Shown piece by piece: positions 20,611 through 32,895 of a stretch of 64,000 nucleotides of DNA (positions are counted from its first letter, which is position 1; the number at the start of each line of letters is the position of its first letter). Below the pieces are notes generated by a model, which saw nothing but the letters and a program-made list of their open reading frames with translations, was not told where the DNA came from and did no database searches. Source of the DNA: Reticulascus tulasneorum (Eukaryota > Ascomycota > Sordariomycetes > Glomerellales > Reticulascaceae); NCBI GenBank assembly GCA_001557505.1, contig LSAX01000009.1:372001-436000 (forward strand). Direction: 5' to 3'. The translations under genes were made by a program, and so were the position numbers.

Positions 20611-23274
20611 CTAAGCTTTCTGCTTGCATTGCTTCGTCCACCTCGAGAACCCGGACTGGCACCTAGCCTCCAGTCGTTCCTGCTTGCGACGAGCACGCAA
20701 CTCTTTCTTCTCGTTAGCCAGTCGTTCCTTCCTTGCCTTGGCGGCGGATTGGTGCTTTTTGGCAAGGTAGGCATCGGCCTTCTTCAGATAGCTGTCGTGC
20801 TCATCCGTCTTCTTCTGCACCTTCAACCACCATAGCTTCGACGCGATCTGGGCCTTGAGGAGCGACAAATCCATTTGCGCCGAGATATCTTCAGCACGGC
20901 GCACTTGTCGAGCAGCCTCCTCCTGGACATCTTTCCACTGCTTTGCCACGGCATCAGGATTCCACGAATCCTTAACATGGTTGGCCGCCTGACTACCGAA
21001 ACGAACTGAAAAGGCCTGCGCTGCTCCACCGGCTTCCATTAATCGGGTAAGCATGGTATCCCTCATGGACTCCAGCACAGGAAGTGATTCTTCCACACGT
21101 TTGGCAGCCTCGTTCGCCGCATCGGTGAGTTTGCCAGCGAGATCTTGTGCCAAGAGTTTGCCAAAGTCCAGAGCCTCGCCGATCTTACCCTTGCCAAAGT
21201 CAACATCAAACGTTTCGTTGACCTTTGGTTTGCGAGTAGTGTTCACGGAAACATTCAGTACCCCGTATGCCTCCTTCGAAGGAATCTCAATCAGAATGCC
21301 TTCGTCAATAGACGAAAACTTGGTCTTGATGGGCTCATCGCCCCTGAACACATCGATAGTGATGGAATCCTTGGCAAGCCAGGATGTCTTTGTGCTCAGG
21401 GGTATTTTGACAAGGATCTCGTTCTTGCCATAGACTTCGGTTGAGCACAATGTGCCCTTGTTCGCATCGTGGTTATCGGAAAGAAACCCAGAAAACGGCA
21501 TAATGGCATGATTGCTAGGTGATGCGTTGACGTGAGGGACACGGATCGTCTTCGTGGACGTCAGGTTAATAGTGACTGTGGAGGTGGACACCGTCATGGA
21601 GCTGCTTTGCGAGTGACCAGAAGGCACTGCGTGACTGCTGTAGAAGCAAGTCGGCGGTATTGTTCCTGACAGTGTAGGAGTACCAGAGCCTATCAAAAGT
21701 TGTTTCAAGACCATTGACCCAGCAATGCTCAGTACGAGTAGTCCGATAACAAGAACTGGCGCCAGAGTAGCATCGTATCGGTTGTAGAAGCGGATGAGCC
21801 GTTCCCGCACATGGCGAAGGGACTTCATAGACTCGGTGTAGACATGCGGGGCTTGGGAGCTTTCGCCTTTCGCGGTACATGCTCCCAGTGGCTCATGCAA
21901 CCCAGTCAGGTATGCAAGGTTTCGGTTCATCTGTCTGGCGTCTATGTTCAGAAATGACGAGAGATCGATAGGCAGACGTAGAGGAGCGATGGGCCTAGAA
22001 GAATCCCGGGACTCGAGGCACAGGTGCACTGCATGCTGGTCGACAAACTTCCTCCACTGGCTAACAGGTGACTGGGGTTGGGCGAAAGACTGCGAGTTGG
22101 AGATGAAGATGGACGGGACAGAATGTCGGGTCATGAACTCCCAAGCAGCGTCCCTAGTCTTTTGAGTAGACATCTCGTCATTGTCAGTGACGTAGAAGAT
22201 GGCGACATGCGGTAGAGTCCAAGCCGGTTCAATGACGGAGCCGCTTGGACAGAAGGCTGACTTGTAAGTCCGATCGTCGACGGTGATGGAGTAGACGGTG
22301 TCGCCAGGGAAGCTCTCGCCTTCATAGACGATCTCTTTTGCCGAAGTGCAAACATCGACTTTGATCTGATATTGAGAGGTTCTCATGAGTTCAACCTCGG
22401 GTTCTTTGGGAGAGCCAAACGACGAGATGGGCACCACGTTGTAGATACCCTCGTCATCATTGCCTTTATCGGCAGAGGACGATGCCATGAGAGCCGACGA
22501 AATCTTATAGATTATATCATGTCGTGCAACAAGGCTGCCAACGTAGAGAATGCGAAGGGGCTCTCGCGTGGATAGACAGTTCTGGGCCATAGTCTGGCGG
22601 ATGGCGCCGATCAGGCGCTTGGGAGGGTCAGACATGTCCAAGCCCTCGAGAAGAGTGGCCGACTCCTCAGCGTTGAAGTCACGAATAGTATGCTTCACCG
22701 ACACCTTCTTCAGGTACATGGGACCCTCTGTCTCCTGAAACTCGATAGACTGAATGAGCGGGGTATTGGCCGCGTCGCTGGAAGCCTCGTAGTCGACAGG
22801 AGTAGCAACTCGCGAGGAGGGGCTTTCCAGGCTTTGCTCAGCGTATTGTATAGACGAGGCTCTTGATCGGTTCAGAGCTTCATCTTCCTCCGCTTCCGAG
22901 TCTGTATCGGTTCTATCGGCGGCATCATCATTCGTCTGTTCGGTGCCGGCAAGGCTGTGCACGTCATCGGCTCTGGCATAGTCAAAAGAGCTTATGGATT
23001 CGGTGGCACGGCCGTCCTGGCTCTCGTCGTCAGTGTTGATCAGCTCGAAGGTCGAGTCGGCCAGATGGCTCTCTTCGGAGATGTTTGAAGGTTGCATGAT
23101 GTCGGGGTGGCTGGACGATATCCAGCTGGCGAGTTGGCGGTTGCCTTGAGGGCGGGGGAATCGTAAGGTTGGCTCGGAGCTCGAGGCAGAGCCGGAGCGA
23201 GGGGTCGTTGGTCTTGATATAGTATTGCCGTTCTCGATGTGTCGAGGAGTTGAGTCCGCTGGCTGCTCTTCCAT
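20611..23274 (-). CDS. Uncharacterised single-pass membrane protein, 887 aa
   Basis: I do not recognise a named family. It is a single-exon frame of 887 residues from the ATG giving MEEQPADST; four extra upstream codons begin only with TTG. Residues 1-165 are Ser/acidic and disordered. Residues about 185-490 form a compact domain containing LRILYVGSLVARHDIIYKI and HVAIFYVTDND, alternating beta/alpha in character. One clear transmembrane helix lies at about 503-525 (LAPVLVIGLLVLSIAGSMVL). After it comes a Ser/Thr-rich segment with NxT/S sites and a beta-rich stretch to about 690. Then follow long amphipathic helices and a strongly basic coiled tail (about 790-887) rich in KARKERLANEKK-type sequence. 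The organisation suggests an organelle or ER membrane protein, but orientation and function are unknown. A pairwise profile search would be needed to name it. Confidence 0.85.
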   Translation of the reverse strand: MEEQPADSTPRHIENGNTISRPTTPRSGSASSSEPTLRFPRPQGNRQLASWISSSHPDIMQPSNISEESHLADSTFELINTDDESQDGRATESISSFDYARADDVHSLAGTEQTNDDAADRTDTDSEAEEDEALNRSRASSIQYAEQSLESPSSRVATPVDYEASSDAANTPLIQSIEFQETEGPMYLKKVSVKHTIRDFNAEESATLLEGLDMSDPPKRLIGAIRQTMAQNCLSTREPLRILYVGSLVARHDIIYKISSALMASSSADKGNDDEGIYNVVPISSFGSPKEPEVELMRTSQYQIKVDVCTSAKEIVYEGESFPGDTVYSITVDDRTYKSAFCPSGSVIEPAWTLPHVAIFYVTDNDEMSTQKTRDAAWEFMTRHSVPSIFISNSQSFAQPQSPVSQWRKFVDQHAVHLCLESRDSSRPIAPLRLPIDLSSFLNIDARQMNRNLAYLTGLHEPLGACTAKGESSQAPHVYTESMKSLRHVRERLIRFYNRYDATLAPVLVIGLLVLSIAGSMVLKQLLIGSGTPTLSGTIPPTCFYSSHAVPSGHSQSSSMTVSTSTVTINLTSTKTIRVPHVNASPSNHAIMPFSGFLSDNHDANKGTLCSTEVYGKNEILVKIPLSTKTSWLAKDSITIDVFRGDEPIKTKFSSIDEGILIEIPSKEAYGVLNVSVNTTRKPKVNETFDVDFGKGKIGEALDFGKLLAQDLAGKLTDAANEAAKRVEESLPVLESMRDTMLTRLMEAGGAAQAFSVRFGSQAANHVKDSWNPDAVAKQWKDVQEEAARQVRRAEDISAQMDLSLLKAQIASKLWWLKVQKKTDEHDSYLKKADAYLAKKHQSAAKARKERLANEKKELRARRKQERLEARCQSGFSRWTKQCKQKA

Positions 23275-25767
23275 AACGAGGTGCAACGGGTCAGCCTCAC
23301 TGGTATCACGTCATACCTCGACGATGTACGAGGGACGACTTGGAGGGGGAAGGGGGGTTTTGCGGAGGTGAGCGGGCGATCTGAGGATGAGTGTCAGGCA
23401 GGTGGGTGGGTGGTGACGGTGCGGCGTTCTGAAATAGAAGAGCTGTTGGTGAGGCCGAAAAAAGGCAGAAGAAGTTGAAAGAGAACTAACAATTTGTCTG
23501 CAGAGCAGAGGAGATGGAGAAAGGAAGAGAAGAGGAAACCGAAGTTGAGTCTATTTCCTTCCGTGGTCCCGTAGTCGGTTGGAGGTGGTGGTGCTGCCTG
23601 CCCACCTTACCCAGAACCTGAAAGATGCCTTACAAGGGCGGGGTGGGGAAACGGGAAATGGAGGATGGGCGGCGTGCTGGCGCTGGCGCTGGGCTCTGGG
23701 GGCTTTATCGGAGTGACTTCCCACGGAGCGCTGGTATCGCTATCTGGGGGGCGTGTCAGAGATAAGACGGAGGTACAGCCCAATAAGTGATTCACGTTCT
23801 GGCACAGCTAGCTATCACGCAGGGCGGGCCAAAGCGTCGTCGTGATGAGAGGAGCAGGGGGAATGATGGTTCGAAAGAGTAAAAGGACACGGAGATAGAG
23901 AGGGCAGCCTGGTCACTATGGTTTGGCTAAGATGAGGTGTAACCTACGCAGTGGTCGCGAGATGGGAAAGAAAAGGAAGGGCACGACAAAGGATCGGAAA
24001 GGCAACCAACCCGTACCTAGACAAGGTAGGTATGGGAGGTAAGGCAGGAAAGCAGGAGAGTTGAACATGCAGCTGGTTTGCATGGTGGGGAGCCACGAGC
24101 CAGCCAAACAGCCCACTGCACCTTCAAGGTTGCTGTTAATTAAGTTACAGGTCATCTCCAGCACCTTGACCGTCGCCTTTTGCCCCGAAACCCAGCGCTA
24201 ATTATTTAACGAAAAGGGGATGGAGCCTTATCTGCCCGTCTTATCGATAAGGGATAGCTACCTTCGCACTTACATTACCCTTCCCCCTCCATGTGGGTTG
24301 GTGGGGTTTCCTGCATTATCACAACCACCGTCACAACGACCCCGCCCACCTTGTGACCTCAGATCCAGATAGACACGGAACAAGATCTATGAAACTGTGA
24401 CGAGGGATATTTGCCAGAACAAAGAAGCGGCTGCCAGTTTCTTCGGGCTCATCAGCTCACCGGATACGCACTTGTAGGTATACTAGAAATGCGACGTTGA
24501 GCCTGATAACGTAAGATATCTCCAGCCTGTGAGACCGCCCCCAGCCCCATCCCATCCTATCCCATCCGTCCATGACACCCTCTACACCCATCCACCTGCA
24601 GCACCGAGGCACCCGACCGGACAGGCCATAGAATAACCTCAACGAAAATGGCCAGGACAGCTTCCAAACAGTTCCGTAGGCAGCTCAGCAAAATGTCAGA
24701 GTTGCTCTCCCAAACATGACGAACCTGCAATAATTATGACTCTAAAGTTTTGGCCTCCGTCTTTGGCCTTGTCCTGCCCGCTATGAACCGACACGCGTTC
24801 CACCAGATCGCGAATGTGTGAGGTAGCACTCTAAAAGGGGCGCTAGGCAGGCTTGGGTTTGGCCTCGCCCGCGGCGCCGATCCACAGCAGGCAGACCAAA
24901 CATTGCTAGCCCTGCCAGCGGCAAGCTCACCAAATGTGTAAATCGCGGGAGTGATGAGGTGTGATCTATGTATTACCACGTGAGCAAATAGGGCTGGCCA
25001 TTGGAGCATTTCGAATGTATCCTAAATCTCCCATGGGTAGACGGCGGCAGATTATATCATCAAACAGTCATCGCATGTCTAGATAGAGATTAGACTTCTT
25101 ATTACATGAATAGCTATGATCAGGTGATTGCCCGTGTCATGGAGCCTAGGAATCACTCTCGACACCATGCTACCTTTGACGAAAGCAACCATGTGTGTGT
25201 GTGGTGGAGCGAGGAGGTTGGCAAGCATAGCGAATCATCCGTAGCTTCATCATATCCACAGTATACAGTCCGAATTCACCAAACGAGCCTGACTCCTCGT
25301 AACTTTAAAATAGTCATCATTATCGACGGAACCTATTCTACAACAAAAGACCCCGTACCCCTTCCCACCCATACCAGAACCGTAGAGATCCCTATCATGG
25401 ATGTCATCCCAGATTCCCCCCGCCCGTTACCCAGGTCGCCGCCCTCCTAGTAACCCATGAATATAAAAATGTTTAGAAACAAAAGATCGAGTTTTGGGGT
25501 TGTATTAGGAGGAAAACAATAGGGCGAGAAGCAATGGCGTGAAGAAGAAATTTTGGCCACATGGAAACAACCATACAAAGTAGTGAAGGGAAAAAAAGAA
25601 CAGAAAATAACTCCGAGTCGTAGCAGAGTACCGCCTTCGCAGGAGACTGAAGAGACTGAGGGTGGGTATCTTAGAACAAGAACGTTTGAGATCGGCGAGT
25701 CATCAGTAAGGACAGAGATGAGCGTGTAGTTGAGAGGAGCGTAGCGACCAGCAAAAGAATTTTGCCT
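23275..25767. other. Intergenic region between BDM-1 and the membrane protein
   Basis: A 2.5-kb spacer containing the promoter of the 887-residue protein. A TACCTAGACAAGGTAGGTA word lies at 24015-24033. No convincing coding frame. Confidence 0.5.
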
Positions 25768-26717
25768 TCATAGAATGTCGTGCTTCTGGAATAGCCTTCT
25801 CAGGGTGTCTGAGCCGAAGATCTCATCCTCGGGGATCATCTCGATGATCCCGGTGAGATTGGCGAACATGTCTCCCTGGTTCCGGTACGCCAGGATAGCC
25901 GGCACTGCCGCGTTGTCGAACTCGATGTCGGCGTAGTGCACCTTGACGAAGTGGACGGTAGGGTAGGTCCCCACGAGCGGCATCAGCGCCGCCTCTATCG
26001 TGGCTGATACTTGGCACTTTATGTATGTTAGCACAACTGTCCGCATGGCAATAGGGGGGCTAGTAAACATACGTCCGGGTCGTAGACGAAGACGGCGACG
26101 ACAGTCTCTCGTCGAACCTTCTCAATTGAGTCCAGATACCCGAGGGCATCTACCTCATCCAGCCGGCCATATATCCTCACGCTCGGACTTGTCCTCCGGT
26201 TCCGGATGGCTCTGCTGGCCTCGCTCTCCAGCTCCCGCCGCCGGCTCTCCCTCCATTGCTGTAGGAAGGCCTCTTCATCTTGCGGGTCGCTCGTATTCCC
26301 CTCCTCGTCCGTCTCGCTCTCGCTCTTGGCTGCGGTGGCGCCGACGCCATCTAAGCCGAAGATGGACCTCCTCGCGGTCCGCACTCTGTTGATCCACGAG
26401 CTCTTCCTCGCGTTCTCGTAGCTCCTCGCATCGGCAATGACGCCCTTGACGCCGGTGGTCCGGCCGGCGTCGAAGCTCGCCGGCGGGAGCTTGAGCTCTG
26501 CTCCGTCGGTGGAGTGGCCGGTGAGGCGGTCGAGGGTAGGAATGCGCATAGCTGCGTCGATCTGGCCGTTGCGGAATGCGTCTTCTTCGCTGATGTCTAG
26601 GCTGTCTCGTTCACGTCGTTCGTCGTCCCGGTCTTCAGGATGGACTCTGCTGGTACTGGCGTTGTTCTTGGCAACCAAATTGTTGAATTCTTCTTGGGCA
26701 GGAGTGAGGGCGGCCAT
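25768..26717 (-). CDS. bdm-1: Phosducin-like protein BDM-1/PhnA
   Basis: Phosducin family member that assists assembly and stability of the G beta-gamma dimer. In Cryphonectria BDM-1 and Aspergillus PhnA, loss mimics loss of G-beta. Exons 26717-26073 and 26016-25768 flank a 56-nt GTATGT...AAG intron with a GCTAAC branch site; 297 residues. The N-terminus (MAALTPAQEEFNNLV) and the middle GVKGVIADARSYENARK match the helical G-beta-gamma binding half. The C-terminal half has the thioredoxin-like fold, VVAVFVYDPD, then VHFVKVHYADIEFDNAAVPAILAYRNGD-like strands, ending LFQKHDIL. The upstream frame is open to 26774, but MAAL is the natural ATG. The next gene upstream on the same strand is its presumed client, the G-beta gene, 4.7 kb away. 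Confidence 0.92.
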
Positions 26718-29700
26718 GATGGTGGGTGGTAGGAGGGTCTTAAGTATATGGTAAGCTATAAGTGGAGAGCACACTCAGCCGGATCGTATGACCAAAAGCA
26801 AAGTGGTGTGTGTGTATGGTGTGTTTGACACTCGCGATTGGGCGGCTAAGATGGCAGCGCAAGTGAGAAAGGTTGCAAGGAAGGGGGGGAGAGCAGGATT
26901 CGCAGGGCCGTTTGGAAGAAGAGGATCCTGTGCCGGATCGGAAGGAGATTGGGGAGAAAGTTCGATTGCTTCTCGAAGCAGTGGAGCCGACAGCGGAATC
27001 CCTGCGTCAGCTGGATGCGGTGAGCAGACCTTTCCCCCTAGGGCCCTAATGAAGCTCGTGGCAAATGGGTTACGAGAAGAGCCAGAAAGGCAGAAAGAGA
27101 AGAGCCCCCTTTGATGCGTCAGGTTGTTTCAGACCGGGGCGGGGAACAAGGGACGTCCAAGGATCGGATCGCCAGCAAGATGGTGTGGGTGTGTGGCAAG
27201 TGGTCAGGGAGCCTCGCAGCCGACAGAACGAATGAATGGAGGAAACGGAAGTGAAAGGGAGTGGCGAGGGTAGGTAAAGTAGAAGAGCATGAGCAAGGAG
27301 GAGCAGGCACGGCAGGCCAGGCAAGGCAAACGCTTTGCTTGGGATGAGCAGCAAGAAGGACAGAAGATGGGGATGCGCATTAAGGAACGTGGTTGAAATG
27401 TCCGAGCTAGGACGAGGCGGGCGTTGATCGACGAGGATGTAGATGGGCGGGCTGCTGGCTTGGCTTGGAGGCACGTCGAACGCGCGTGGCTTGCTGGGAT
27501 CTAATGGGGAGCGTTTTTTCTTCGCCCAATGCCACCCCCCGAAAGCCAAGTACCGATCATTGCCAATTGCTCCGAGGGGCTGACTACGGGACTGCATAGG
27601 TTGCTTACCATTGAGTATAATTTCTTCTCTGGTTACGGATCTTCGAAATCACCCAAACGCGCAATCTCATTGACTGCCCAAATTGAACGGCCAAGCGTGC
27701 GAGGATCGAGCAACGAAAACGACCGGCCGGACGGGGCGTGACGGGGTCCTTGCAGGGCCAATGTTGGGCTTGCTCTGTTTGGATTTCTTTTTTTTTTGTT
27801 ATTGCTTTCTTTCTGACCGCTGTAGAACCCACATCGTTAGGTAAGTTGAGAGTGATGCGCATTGAGTGAGAAGAGAGACATAAGGGGCTTCGGTGTAAAA
27901 CTCTCTTTTCCTCCCCCCTCAACCTTTCTGTTTTTGGCTATTTGAGTTGTTCCGACTATGTATTTGAGTATTCGAGAGATAGCGAGTCAACAAAACCCGA
28001 AACATGGGCTCTGGAATTTGATTCAGAACGGACGAAGCTACATGGCACTCTCCACCACCACACCACGCTAGGACTCTGAAGTGCCACACAGATCAAAGAC
28101 ACAGGACTCAGTCGTCATCTGCCAAATCGCTCTCCCTCCTCCACGCACTTTGTAACCTAAGGTAGTGTGTGTCCTTGCGCATGTACATCTCGTTCACCAG
28201 ATCGGTCCCGAGCACTCGTCCACGCGATATTCCTGCTTCCCGCTCAGATGCTCGTCCCCCCCTCCCCGGACGGCAAAATGAGGATCATCAACTCTAACGC
28301 CTCTGGGACTTTGCGCCTCATGTGCCTTCTGCGGCCTGGCTCGTCCCCCAAAAAAGGTTACCAAACATCCCATATATTACTGCAATTAAACCGCGGCCAC
28401 GGGCCTGCAAGCTACGGGAAACCCTTAGCAGGACTAATATGGCTCGTTTGATCGGCCTTAAAGAACGCTTCCATACAACTAAAATGGTAACCCAAAACTC
28501 ATGTCGTGTGACCACCGCCCTGGGACGATGCGATCTGGGCATTATGGCGATTGACAAGGGTCGTCCCTTGGCCCCCCCCCCTTTCTTCCCAGTATCGGAA
28601 ATAGTCATCGCATAATATGGGTAGAGACAAGGAGAACTCGGTGAGGTAGCATCCATCGAGTCCTTCAAACTTCGGATGTCCTCCTCGACGGGGCTAAATG
28701 CGGATACCTAGTTGAGTCACTGGCACGTTCCACAACAGCTCAGACGTCCGCCCAACGGCCAAACGAATTCTAGCGTGCGTGCTACTATCATGTTGAAAGA
28801 AAGGGAAAGGAGTCGTCTTCAACCCGCTTTCAGATTGAAACCAATCAACAGGATGCCAGCCGGCTAGTTTTGCAAAACACCTAGCTTACATGTGCTGAAG
28901 GACACCCTTTTTCCCACCCTTCTTTGCTTCCTCGACTGAGGGCTATCCAATCACTTACAGCATGGGCCATCGGGTTTCATATGCTTCTGTTTCACCGCGA
29001 CCCGCAGTAGAAGAAAAGGGCTGCATCACTCGTACATTATCGGCTCTGGCGGCTGGTTTCTTCTGGCCTGGCTACCTTCGATCCGGTCTGAACTTGCGTC
29101 ACCGGGTCCCGTTCAAGTTGTGTACACGCTCGTCTCCGCACTGCGAGTTCTACAGGTGTGACTTGATAGTACGCAGGGACCGCCAGAGCGGTGAGTATTA
29201 TGAAAATGAGTAAACGGCAGCATCATGTTCTATTACGTCGTACTTAACGGGAAATTGTAAATTCGTGATGTGATCTTACTTCCACGGCCCAATATCTTGC
29301 TCTCACGGACGTCGAATGGGGTATAGGGGCAACGGGAAGAAAGGAGACTCGGGAATAAACTCCCGGTGCGCAATAGATGCCGCGGTCTCGTCTTGACTTG
29401 ACTTGATCCAATTCGTGTCCTGCTATGCTAGCCATCAAGCAATCTCACAACTAGACACTTGCGTAGCCGCCATATTCCCTCTAACGCCCATCACGAGACA
29501 CTACCCGTCCCGCCCAGACGCATATCCCAACTGATGACACAATTTCAGATCCTCACCTACGCCATTCTTCGCCTGCAAATAATGTAATCAAACATCCCCT
29601 CCCCATCAAACATTGACGCCACAGTCAATGCCCTTACTCATCATGGCGCCTGTTGCCAGCAGGACGCGGAGACCTCCGTGTCTCCTGGTAATCTTCTGGA

Positions 29701-31434
29701 ACACCATTCGAAGCTTCGCGCTTGGAAGCCTCCACCCGTCCGTCTCAGGTCCTTTCAACCACGAGATCAAGGACGCTCGCGCATGCATCCGTCTTGGACT
29801 TCTCTACCTGCCTTGTCGTCGGACTCATGAACTCACCAAGAGACGCGCAAGAACCCCGTCTCAAGATGTTACACTATCATCCCCTCCTGCGGCCCCACGA
29901 ACCGCCAGGGCACTAATATTCTAACTTGGGCACTTATAGTCCGGGGCGGTGTCTATATAGTCTTTATATAGGTCGTGTACAGACTAGCGAAAGACCAAAT
30001 GTCAAGCAAGGCCAGCCAAGAGTACAAATACCACTGTGGTACAAGCCTTAAACTTCATTGACCCTCCCTTGCCGCCCTGGTAATTGACAACTCCAAGACC
30101 CTCGACACGGCTGTGAGCTCATCGTCCCGTGTCGTACGCACACCGGCATCAAGGCCAACTGCATCAAAAGTCCCCTACCGCATCACACAATATGCACACT
30201 GCCGGAACCGACTTCACATGGGGATAGTAGAAGATGATGAACGAGCATTCAGCGCGCGAACTATAGTACAGGCAGTAAGTAGGTAAGAGGCAAGGCTATG
30301 GCGATTGTCGTCCCACGCAAAGAAAAACGTTCTCCGTTATCGCCATTTCATCCATCAACACGTCTCTCTTCCAGCTCCACAGCCTCATGTCCTGACCCGG
30401 CCAGTACCAGCAATCCACCAGCTCCCCCGCCCCCCGCCCTAACAGTCATCCAAGAAGACCAAAGAGGAGCCAAACGGCCCCCAGAAAACCGAGCTTACAG
30501 GCGCTGCAGAGCCCTACCTGGAACCCATGACTTGCCGCCGAAACTGTCATATTCCCAGTGCGATTTGCTCCTCTCTGCAGCGGATACCGTTTTACTTTCC
30601 TTGGATTATGTTTTCTTATCAAGAAACGAGGTAAACCAGAGTTCCGCCTCTACCAGAACCCCCAACAGGAAAACACAAAAGACGAATCCTCGAGGAAAGC
30701 AAGGAAATGCGGGTGGCACGGGATGGCAAAGCGTTTTTTTTTTTGTTGCGATGTGGGAAAATAACGGCAAAAATCCTTTTTGGTATAGAAACTCCTGCTG
30801 ACAAGCAGCCCTTTCCCTAATTTGTGTCGGCGAGAGAGGTAGGTAGGTATTGAATCGCAGTGCATCGAAGTCTTGAGGTTTGGTTGTGGTTGGGTGGGTA
30901 TCAGAGCCTCAGTCCCATTGCCTCCTCTGACGATCCTGTCGTAGTCTGTGGCGGACGTTGCGAGAGATATATGAAGCGTACATGACTTTAGAGCAAAAAA
31001 CAGAACAAGGGAAATCGTCAATGTGATACAACCACCCGTGCTAACAGCAACTGCTAGAACGGGGAAAACTATGGTTCTGAGAATCGGGAGACATTTCGCA
31101 ACCGCCTTGTGTGAGGTATACCCTGGCCGAATGCTCTCAGCCGTCCATGCTAATTAAAGAGCATCTTGGCTGGACAGAGTAGGAAAAAAGTATTGTATAT
31201 GTGTGTGTGTGTGTGTGTGTGTGGTGTAGTTGCGGTCGGGGTAGTTTCGTGACTTCGTCCTGTATACGGCAGTATTCGAGGATTAGATAATGCGTTATCA
31301 GGTTGTCGAAAATTAGTTGGCACAAGTAACAACTCTACAAATGATTAAACGTTTGGCGGTACTGGAACTGGCCCAGAAGACTTTTGTTGTCCTTTTCGTT
31401 TGTCATATTGTCGAGAAAGGGGGAGGGGGCTTGT
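26718..31434. other. Long intergenic region between BDM-1 and G-beta
   Basis: A 4.7-kb spacer without a supported gene. It should hold the BDM-1 promoter and the G-beta 3' flank. CCAATCA occurs at 28841-28847. Homopolymer T runs at about 27788-27798 and 30736-30744, a GGTAGGTAGGT word at about 30838-30849 and a GT tract at 31201-31223 are visible. The plus and minus frames present are short, compositionally random and overlap each other. Confidence 0.5.
31201..31223. repeat. (GT)n microsatellite, 3' of G-beta
   Basis: Uninterrupted GT dinucleotides over about 23 nt, some 210 bp beyond the G-beta stop codon. A similar tract lies upstream of the gene at 33311-33335. Confidence 0.9.
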
Positions 31435-32895
31435 TTAGTATGCCCAGATCTTAAGCTGTTTGGATATTAGCAGCGTGTCATTTCGCACCCGTGGATATCA
31501 TGGAGATCTAAATGCGGGAAGCGGAGGGGGGAATTCGGCTTACAAGAGAATCCCAAGAGCCGGTGCACAAACTTATTCCATCGTTGCTCACACCGAGACA
31601 GCTGACCCGGTTCTCGTGGCCGACGAGCGATCCAACCTTTTCTCCTCGAGTAACATCCCAGACCTAGCAATCGTCAGCAAACGTCCAAAGCCCCCCCACT
31701 GATTGGATGGCGCGGCATACCTTGCACTCGAAATCATCATAGCCTGCAAAGAGTAACCGTCCGGAGACCGACGTGGCAACGGAGGTGATGCCGCAGAGAA
31801 TCGATTCCGACTAAGGGGGAGAGGGTCAGCACTCGGTCTTCAGATTCGCACCAACCACACAGCCCATATCAAACTTACACCATAGAGGTTCAATTCTCTG
31901 TCGGCTCGGATGTCGAAAAGTCGGCATGTGGCATCATCAGAGCCGGTGACGAAAGAGTGGCCGTCTGGGAAGAATTGGATGGCGTTGATGTCGGACTCGT
32001 GGCCAGCGAAGGTCTGGACGGCCTTTCCGGCACGAATATCCCAGAGCTTGGCGAATGCATCGCAGGCTCCGGAGATGAAGGTGTTGGAGTTTGTGGGGTT
32101 CAAGCTGATGCTCATGACATCGCCCAAGTGGTCGGCGAATTCGATGACCTTTTGTCCCGTCTCGATATCCCACTTCATGCAGGTCATGTCTCCGGACGAG
32201 GTGAGGATGCTCCTGTCGTTGATAAATCGGCAGCAGGACAGGTAGCCTGCGTGACCGGACAATTCCCTGGCAACGCGGGTGGGACCGTCTCGCTGTTGGT
32301 TGAGGTTGTAAATGGAGCAGATGTTATCGAGACCACCGCATGCAACGTAGTTACCGCTCGGGGCATAGGCACAAGTCATGACCCACGATGATCGCAAGGG
32401 AATGGCGTGAACCTTGTTAGTGGTGTAGGCATCCCAGATAATCAGCTTTCCATCCTGCGAGGCGGAGACGAGATGTCTCCGGTCGGTGGACCAGTGCATC
32501 GCGTAGATCTTTGCAAGATGACCCTTGAGTGTCCGCTTCGACTTCATCAGCTGGTTCCTTGGGATTGGTTCGTGGGCCTGCTGGGCGACGGCACGGACTG
32601 GGGGAATCAATTGTCAGCATCATGATAATAATCGCCATCGTCCCGAAGGATGTGAAAAGGGGACAATTGAGGGGGTATGCCGATGAGGAGGGCGCGAAAA
32701 GAGTAGCTGAGGTTGCGGGAAAGGGTAGCAAGAGGGAGAGGGATGGTGGTGGTGATGGTACTCACGGGAGGTGTCGGCCAGCTCGTCCTTCCTCCGCTTG
32801 ATCCTATCCTTCAGCGTCTCAGCCTCGCGTCGCGCCTGTTGGATGCGCGCCTGCATCGCCTCGGGCGACACATCATTCGGACCTTGCGAATTCAT
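31435..32895 (-). CDS. gnb-1: Heterotrimeric G-protein beta subunit
   Basis: WD40 beta-propeller G-beta acting at the plasma membrane in pheromone, nutrient and developmental signalling. Five exons (32895-32766, 32597-31879, 31810-31721, 31663-31544, 31455-31435) give 359 residues, exactly the usual fungal length. The introns are 168, 68, 57 and 56 nt... the last one spans 31456-31543 (88 nt). An N-terminal coiled coil ([21 protein letters not shown]) binds G-gamma. Seven WD repeats follow, starting near residue 60 ([16 protein letters not shown]) through [35 protein letters not shown] and [15 protein letters not shown], ending SWDSLLKIWAY. The final exon encodes only LKIWAY and the stop. The first intron is unusually long for this window. 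Homology is continuous across all junctions. Confidence 0.97.
32598..32765 (-). other. First intron of G-beta, 168 nt
   Basis: A GTGAGT donor and CCCAG acceptor. It separates the G-gamma-binding coiled coil from the propeller. It is two to three times longer than most introns in the window. Confidence 0.92.
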
